Origin: Streptomyces sulphureus DSM 40104
Lineage (GTDB): Bacteria; Actinomycetota; Actinomycetes; Streptomycetales; Streptomycetaceae
Direction: 5' to 3'
Assembly: GCF_000381025.1 (NCBI RefSeq)
Contig: NZ_KB905818.1
Coordinates: 310,001-374,000, forward strand
DNA length: 64,000 bases
Both the position numbers and the translations under genes were made by a program. Below the pieces are notes generated by a model. The model ran no database searches, was not told the origin of the DNA, and saw only the letters and a list, made by a program, of their open reading frames with translations. Position 1 is the stretch's first letter. Every line of letters starts with the position of its first letter. This document shows, one piece after another, positions 60,505 through 64,000 of the stretch.

Positions 60505-60513
60505 CCTGTGAAC

Positions 60514-60552
60514 GACCCCCGCGGCCGAGGGTGAACCCGGGCCGCGGGGGTC
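60514..60552. terminator. Bidirectional terminator after rsgA
   Basis: A perfect 13-bp stem (60514-60526 with 60540-60552, GACCCCCGCGGCC pairing with GGCCGCGGGGGTC), whose loop can also pair GGGT with ACCC. Lies between convergent rsgA and the SCO4225-type gene. Confidence 0.8.
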
Positions 60553-60569
60553 GGTGGGGCGGGGTGTGT

Positions 60570-60899
60570 TCAGGTGCCGTCGGCCGTACGCCGTGCGTGG
60601 CGCGTGGTGACGAGCCACCTGTACGCCCCGCCCAGCAGGGCGGCCTGTGCGAGCGCGGCGAGCGCGAGGCCCGTGACGAACCACGGTCCGTCGAGACCGA
60701 GGACGAGCAGCGAGGCGGGCGCCGTCGCGAAGAGCACCCACACCCCGGCGAACGAGGCGTCGGCATGCGGGACCCACACCGCGTCGACCGCCGCGAAGAG
60801 CGCGGCGGCCGCCACGAGCGCGAGGTACGCGAGGCCGGCGGGGTTCGCCCACATCCGCCACCAGGCGGCCGTTCGCCGTCGGTTTCCCGTGTCCGTCAT
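60570..60899 (-). CDS. SCO4225 family membrane protein
   Basis: 109 residues with three hydrophobic helices (AGLAYLALVAAAALFAAVDA, GVWVLFATAPASLLVLGL, FVTGLALAALAQAALLGGAY) and the HADASFAGVW loop I associate with the Streptomyces SCO4225 family. Function unknown. ATG 60899 has GGAGGGATC upstream. Convergent with rsgA. Confidence 0.75.
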   Translation of the reverse strand: MTDTGNRRRTAAWWRMWANPAGLAYLALVAAAALFAAVDAVWVPHADASFAGVWVLFATAPASLLVLGLDGPWFVTGLALAALAQAALLGGAYRWLVTTRHARRTADGT

Positions 60900-61106
60900 G
60901 ATCCCTCCGGTGCTTCGTCCAGCGTGCGCTCCCCAGCATGCCGGGCGGCTTCCCGCGGACACCTGAGTACGCGTACTCACCCGCCGTGCGCTCTCCGCCG
61001 GGTGCGCGCTGCCGGCGGTGCGGAATCCGCGCTACCGCGACCCGAACCCGTGCCGGTACCGTCCTTCCATGCGCCCGTACCGCCCGACACCGCACGCGGC
61101 CGACCG

Positions 61107-61700
61107 ATGAGCGCCCCCGGCGCCTTCGGGCCGCTGGAGTTCCAGCTCGTCCTGCTGCGTCGCATGGCCGACTTCCAACCGGGACTCGTCACCGAGGCGC
61201 TGCGTACGCTCGGCGTCGGACAGCAGGAGATGCGCGAGGCCAACCGGCGGTGGCAGGCGATGGTCCACGGCCCCGCGCGCCGCGGCGCACTGGCACGCTA
61301 CCGCTCGGCGCTCGGCCCGCCCGCCGCCACCTCGGAGCGCACCTTCGGCGACGTGCGCAGCACCGCGCACACCTGGCCCGTGCCGCTCTGGCCCGACCTC
61401 CGCTTCGAGGTGCTCACCGCGCCGGGCGGGGCCGTCTGGAACGAGTGGCTCGTCCGGGCGCCGGGGGCGGAGCAGGTGCCGCTCCGCACCGTCGAGGACC
61501 TCACGCCCTGGGCCTGCACCGTCGACGAGGTGGCGCGCGCCTTCGCGCCGGCCCGCCCGCTCCAGGGCTCGGCCCCCACCCGCTTCCGCCTCGCCTTCGA
61601 GGCGCCCGACGCGGCGGGCGAACGCCGCTCGCTCGTCGCGGAGTTCACCTGGGGCCTCCTCCAACGGCTGCCGCAGGGTCCGGACATCACCGAGACGTAG
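61107..61700 (+). CDS. Conserved protein of unknown function
   Basis: 197 residues, soluble, with no motif I recognise. It has a helical N-terminal third (FQLVLLRRMADFQPGLVTEALRTLG) and a mixed C-terminal part with conserved-looking WPVPLWPDLRFEVLTAPGG and GLLQRLPQGPDI. The ATG start has no strong ribosome site (only CGACCG before it). It stands alone between the SCO4225-type and ada/alkA genes. The codon pattern and length support a real gene. Confidence 0.65.
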   Translation: MSAPGAFGPLEFQLVLLRRMADFQPGLVTEALRTLGVGQQEMREANRRWQAMVHGPARRGALARYRSALGPPAATSERTFGDVRSTAHTWPVPLWPDLRFEVLTAPGGAVWNEWLVRAPGAEQVPLRTVEDLTPWACTVDEVARAFAPARPLQGSAPTRFRLAFEAPDAAGERRSLVAEFTWGLLQRLPQGPDITET

Positions 61701-61724
61701 GCGGCGTCCCGGGTACGTACGCCC

Positions 61725-63311
61725 ATGTCCGATTCCCGCGAGAATCCGTCCCCGGAGCGGCGCACACTGGAGTGCGTGAAGGAAGCACCAGGCGCCGCGG
61801 AGAGCAGGCAGGACCCCAGGTACGAGGCGGTCCGCAGCAGGGACGCGCGGTTCGACGGCGTCTTCTGCACCGCCGTGCGCAGCACCGGCATCTACTGCCG
61901 TCCGAGCTGCCCCGCCGTCACGCCGAAACCGGAGAACGTCCGCTTCTACCCGTCGGCCGCGGCGGCGCAGCAGGCCGGGTTCCGCGCCTGCCGCCGCTGC
62001 CGGCCCGACGCCTCCCCGGGTTCCGCCGAGTGGGACCTGCGCGCGGACCTCGTCGGCAGGGCGATGCGCATGATCGCGGACGGCGTCGTCGACCGGGAGG
62101 GCGTCGGCGGCCTCGCCCGCCGCCTCGGCTACAGCAGCCGCCAGGTGCAGCGGCAGCTCACCGCCGAGCTCGGCGCGGGACCCGTCGCGCTCGCCCGCGC
62201 CCAGCGCGCGCACACGGCGCGCGTCCTCCTCCAGACGACCCCTCTCTCCGTCACCGACGTGGCCTTCGCCGCGGGCTTCTCCAGCGTCCGCCGCTTCAAC
62301 GAGACCGTCCGCGAGGTCTATGCGCTCACCCCGAGCGCCCTGCGCGCGGCAGCGCCCCGCGGCAGCAGCGGCGCGGCCGACGGCGACGGCCTCGCCCTGC
62401 GTCTCGCCCACCGGAGCCCCTACGCCGCGGCGCAGGTCTTCGACTTCCTCGGCCGCCGCGCCGTCCCCGGCGTCGAGGAGATGCGTGGGGAACCCGGCCG
62501 ACGTACCTACCGGCGCACGCTGGTGCTTCCGTACGGCGTCGGCGTCGCCTCCGTCGCCGAGCCGGCGCGGTCGAGGCCCGGCGGCTGGCTCGACGTCCGG
62601 CTCCGTCTCACCGAACTGCGCGACCTCGCCACCGCCGTCGAGCGGCTGCGGTCCCTCTTCGACCTCGACGCCGATCCGTACGCCGTCGCCGAACGCCTCG
62701 CGGACTCGGGTGAGTTGGCCCGGCTCGCCGCGGCGGAGCCCGGCCTGCGCTCGCCGGGCGCCGCCGAGCCGCACGAGCTCGCCGTGCGCGCGGTGCTCGG
62801 GCAGCAGGTCACCGTAGCGTCGGCGCGCACCCTCGCCGGGCGCCTCGTCGCGGCGTACGGCAAGCCGCTCCCGGCCCCGGACGGCGGCCTGACGCACCTG
62901 TTCCCCGACACCGCCGCGCTCGCCGAGGCACCGCTCGACGAGGTGGGCATGCCCGAGGCACGCCGCACCGCGCTCCGCGCGCTCGCGGCGGCGCTCGCCG
63001 ACGGCACCGTCCCACTGGAGCCCGGCGCCGACCGCGACGACGCGGACCGCGCGCTCCGCGCGCTCCCCGGCATCGGCCCCTGGACCGCCGGCTACGTCCG
63101 CATGCGCGCCCTCCGTGATCCGGACGTCTTCCTGCCGGGCGACGCCGGCGTCCGCCACGGGCTCGACCTGCTCAACTGCGCACCCTCGCACGCCGCACGC
63201 TGGCGCCCCTGGCGCTCGTACGCCGTCCACCACCTGTGGCGCGCAGCCGCCGAAAGCACACCACCCACCACGACGAAGCGGCCCGCCCGCGCGAACCGGA
63301 GCACACCATGA
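61725..63311 (+). CDS. Ada/AlkA fusion: alkylation-responsive regulator and DNA-3-methyladenine glycosylase
   Basis: 528 residues. The N-terminal Ada metal site has Cys58, Cys62, Cys89 and Cys92 (YCRPSC, CRRC). An AraC-type HTH follows (about 105-200: GGLARRLGYSSRQVQRQL, VTDVAFAAGFSSVRRFN), then the AlkA N-terminal beta domain, then the HhH-GPD glycosylase domain with LPGIGPWTAGYVRMRAL and catalytic Asp in FLPGDAGVRHGL. It senses methylphosphotriesters and excises alkylated bases. GTG 61776 is an alternative start. The stop overlaps the ogt start (ATGA). Confidence 0.9.
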   Translation: MSDSRENPSPERRTLECVKEAPGAAESRQDPRYEAVRSRDARFDGVFCTAVRSTGIYCRPSCPAVTPKPENVRFYPSAAAAQQAGFRACRRCRPDASPGSAEWDLRADLVGRAMRMIADGVVDREGVGGLARRLGYSSRQVQRQLTAELGAGPVALARAQRAHTARVLLQTTPLSVTDVAFAAGFSSVRRFNETVREVYALTPSALRAAAPRGSSGAADGDGLALRLAHRSPYAAAQVFDFLGRRAVPGVEEMRGEPGRRTYRRTLVLPYGVGVASVAEPARSRPGGWLDVRLRLTELRDLATAVERLRSLFDLDADPYAVAERLADSGELARLAAAEPGLRSPGAAEPHELAVRAVLGQQVTVASARTLAGRLVAAYGKPLPAPDGGLTHLFPDTAALAEAPLDEVGMPEARRTALRALAAALADGTVPLEPGADRDDADRALRALPGIGPWTAGYVRMRALRDPDVFLPGDAGVRHGLDLLNCAPSHAARWRPWRSYAVHHLWRAAAESTPPTTTKRPARANRSTP

Positions 63312-63790
63312 CCCTCGCCCCCGCCCTCCAGACCGTGCACACCTACCACCGAAGCCCCCTCGGGGACCTCCTCCTCACCGGCGACGGCCACACGCTCGCC
63401 GGCCTGACCGTCCCCGGACAGCGCGCCGCCACCGGAGTCCGCGACGACGCGGCCTTCCCTGAGGTGCGCCGCCAGCTCGACGCGTACTTCGCCGGGGAGC
63501 TGCACCGCTTCGACCTGCCCCTCCGCACGGCAGGCACCGCCTTCCGGGAGCAGGTCTGGCGCGCACTCGACTCCGTCCCCTTCGGCGAGACGACGACGTA
63601 CGGCGCCCTCGCCGCATCGATCGGCCTCCCGCGCAACGCCGTCCGGGCCGTCGGCGGCGCCGTCGGAGCCAACCCGCTGCTGATCGTGCGTCCTTGCCAC
63701 CGCGTCGTGGGGGCCGACGGTTCGCTCACCGGGTTCGCGGGCGGCCTGGAGAACAAGCGTCTGCTCCTCTCGTTGGAGGGCGCTCGCTGA
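63308..63790 (+). CDS. ogt: Methylated-DNA-[protein]-cysteine S-methyltransferase
   Basis: 160 residues with the active site LLIVRPCHRVVGADG (Cys130), the helix-turn-helix segment TYGALAASIGLPRNAVRAVGGA and the C-terminal LENKRLLLSLEG. It removes O6-methyl groups from guanine by transferring them to its own Cys. It is co-translated with the upstream Ada/AlkA fusion through an ATGA overlap, so the two alkylation-repair enzymes are made together. Confidence 0.95.
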   Translation: MTLAPALQTVHTYHRSPLGDLLLTGDGHTLAGLTVPGQRAATGVRDDAAFPEVRRQLDAYFAGELHRFDLPLRTAGTAFREQVWRALDSVPFGETTTYGALAASIGLPRNAVRAVGGAVGANPLLIVRPCHRVVGADGSLTGFAGGLENKRLLLSLEGAR

Positions 63791-63938
63791 CTGACGCCGG
63801 GCATTCTGTCGGAGGCGGCGCGTGGTCGTGGCGGTCTCTCCGTCCCGAGGGCCTTCTCTTCGACGGGCGGAGGGAACCGGCACCCCGGGGGCAGCGTCTG
63901 TGGCTGACAAGATCACTGGTGGCGCGAAGGAGCTCGGG

Positions 63939-64000
63939 ATGACCGGCCTGTCCACCCGCTACCTCTACCTCGTCCGGCACGGCGAGGCACTACCGGACGA
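63939..64000 (+). CDS. Histidine phosphatase family protein, N-terminal fragment
   Basis: The first 20 codons of a gene that runs off the window: MTGLSTRYLYLVRHGEALPD. The YLVRHGE motif is the catalytic RHG site of the phosphoglycerate-mutase/acid-phosphatase superfamily. ATG 63939 has AAGGAG 6 nt upstream. Nothing more can be said without the rest. Confidence 0.8.
   Translation, partial: MTGLSTRYLYLVRHGEALPD

Overview
The window is very high-GC DNA with the codon usage, GTG/TTG starts, 4-nt ATGA/GTGA gene overlaps and gene families of an actinomycete, almost certainly Streptomyces or a close relative. Streptomyces-typical families include an SAV2148-type HEPN protein, an XRE regulator with DUF397 partners, a DUF7848 protein, an SCO4225-type membrane protein and the sir-cys-ssu sulfur locus. 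No rRNA, tRNA, CRISPR array or intact insertion sequence was seen. The window begins in non-coding DNA and ends inside a histidine-phosphatase gene.

Layout. (1) 0.3-8.4 kb: an SAV2148-type HEPN protein, then a cell-wall glycopolymer module (CDP-ribitol synthase-like fusion, membrane-anchored TagB/TagF-type polymerase, polysaccharide pyruvyl transferase), a membrane-anchored unknown protein and a DUF1697 protein. (2) 8.4-20 kb: a pentapeptide-repeat protein, an orphan winged-helix regulator, and a minus-strand sulfur operon (sir, Zn-ribbon microprotein, cysH, cysC, cysD, cysN, ssuA, ssuB, ssuC, cbiX). A 27-codon leader ORF precedes sir, and start/stop overlaps link most of the operon. (3) 20.3-22.9 kb: small coupled ORFs with a DUF7848 gene, an XRE/DUF5753-type regulator behind two palindromes, and three tandem DUF397 genes that arose by repeated duplication of about 253 bp. 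(4) 22.9-30.7 kb: an MMPL exporter with its TetR repressor and an 18-bp perfect operator, a rhomboid-like protein, a GNAT enzyme, an ABC-class ATPase and an MFS transporter. The MFS gene ends the next operon. (5) 29.4-36.7 kb: a likely catabolic operon (amino-acid oxidase, HyuA, HyuB, MFS) divergent from an RpiR/SIS regulator.

(6) 38.5-51.1 kb holds the most interesting locus, a compact polyketide cluster. It has a DhbE/EntE-like acid-AMP ligase, a single 2,453-residue highly reducing PKS ordered KS-AT-DH-MT-ER-KR-ACP like fungal reducing synthases, a coupled alpha/beta hydrolase, and a free-standing carrier protein. A SAM methyltransferase and a sarcosine-oxidase-type flavoenzyme flank it. 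(7) 51-64 kb: an AidB-like acyl-CoA dehydrogenase, a BrkB-family protein, an ABC exporter divergent from a DesK/DesR-like two-component pair, a DUF4232 lipoprotein, RsgA, small conserved proteins, and an Ada/AlkA-Ogt alkylation-repair pair.

How the parts work together. The sulfur operon should carry sulfate or sulfonates to sulfide under control of the leader ORF. The hydantoinase operon resembles part of the N-methylhydantoin-to-sarcosine-to-glycine route, but the carbamoylsarcosine step is missing. In the polyketide cluster I infer that the ligase activates an acid starter, a carrier protein or the PKS holds it, the PKS extends, reduces and C-methylates it iteratively, and the hydrolase releases it.
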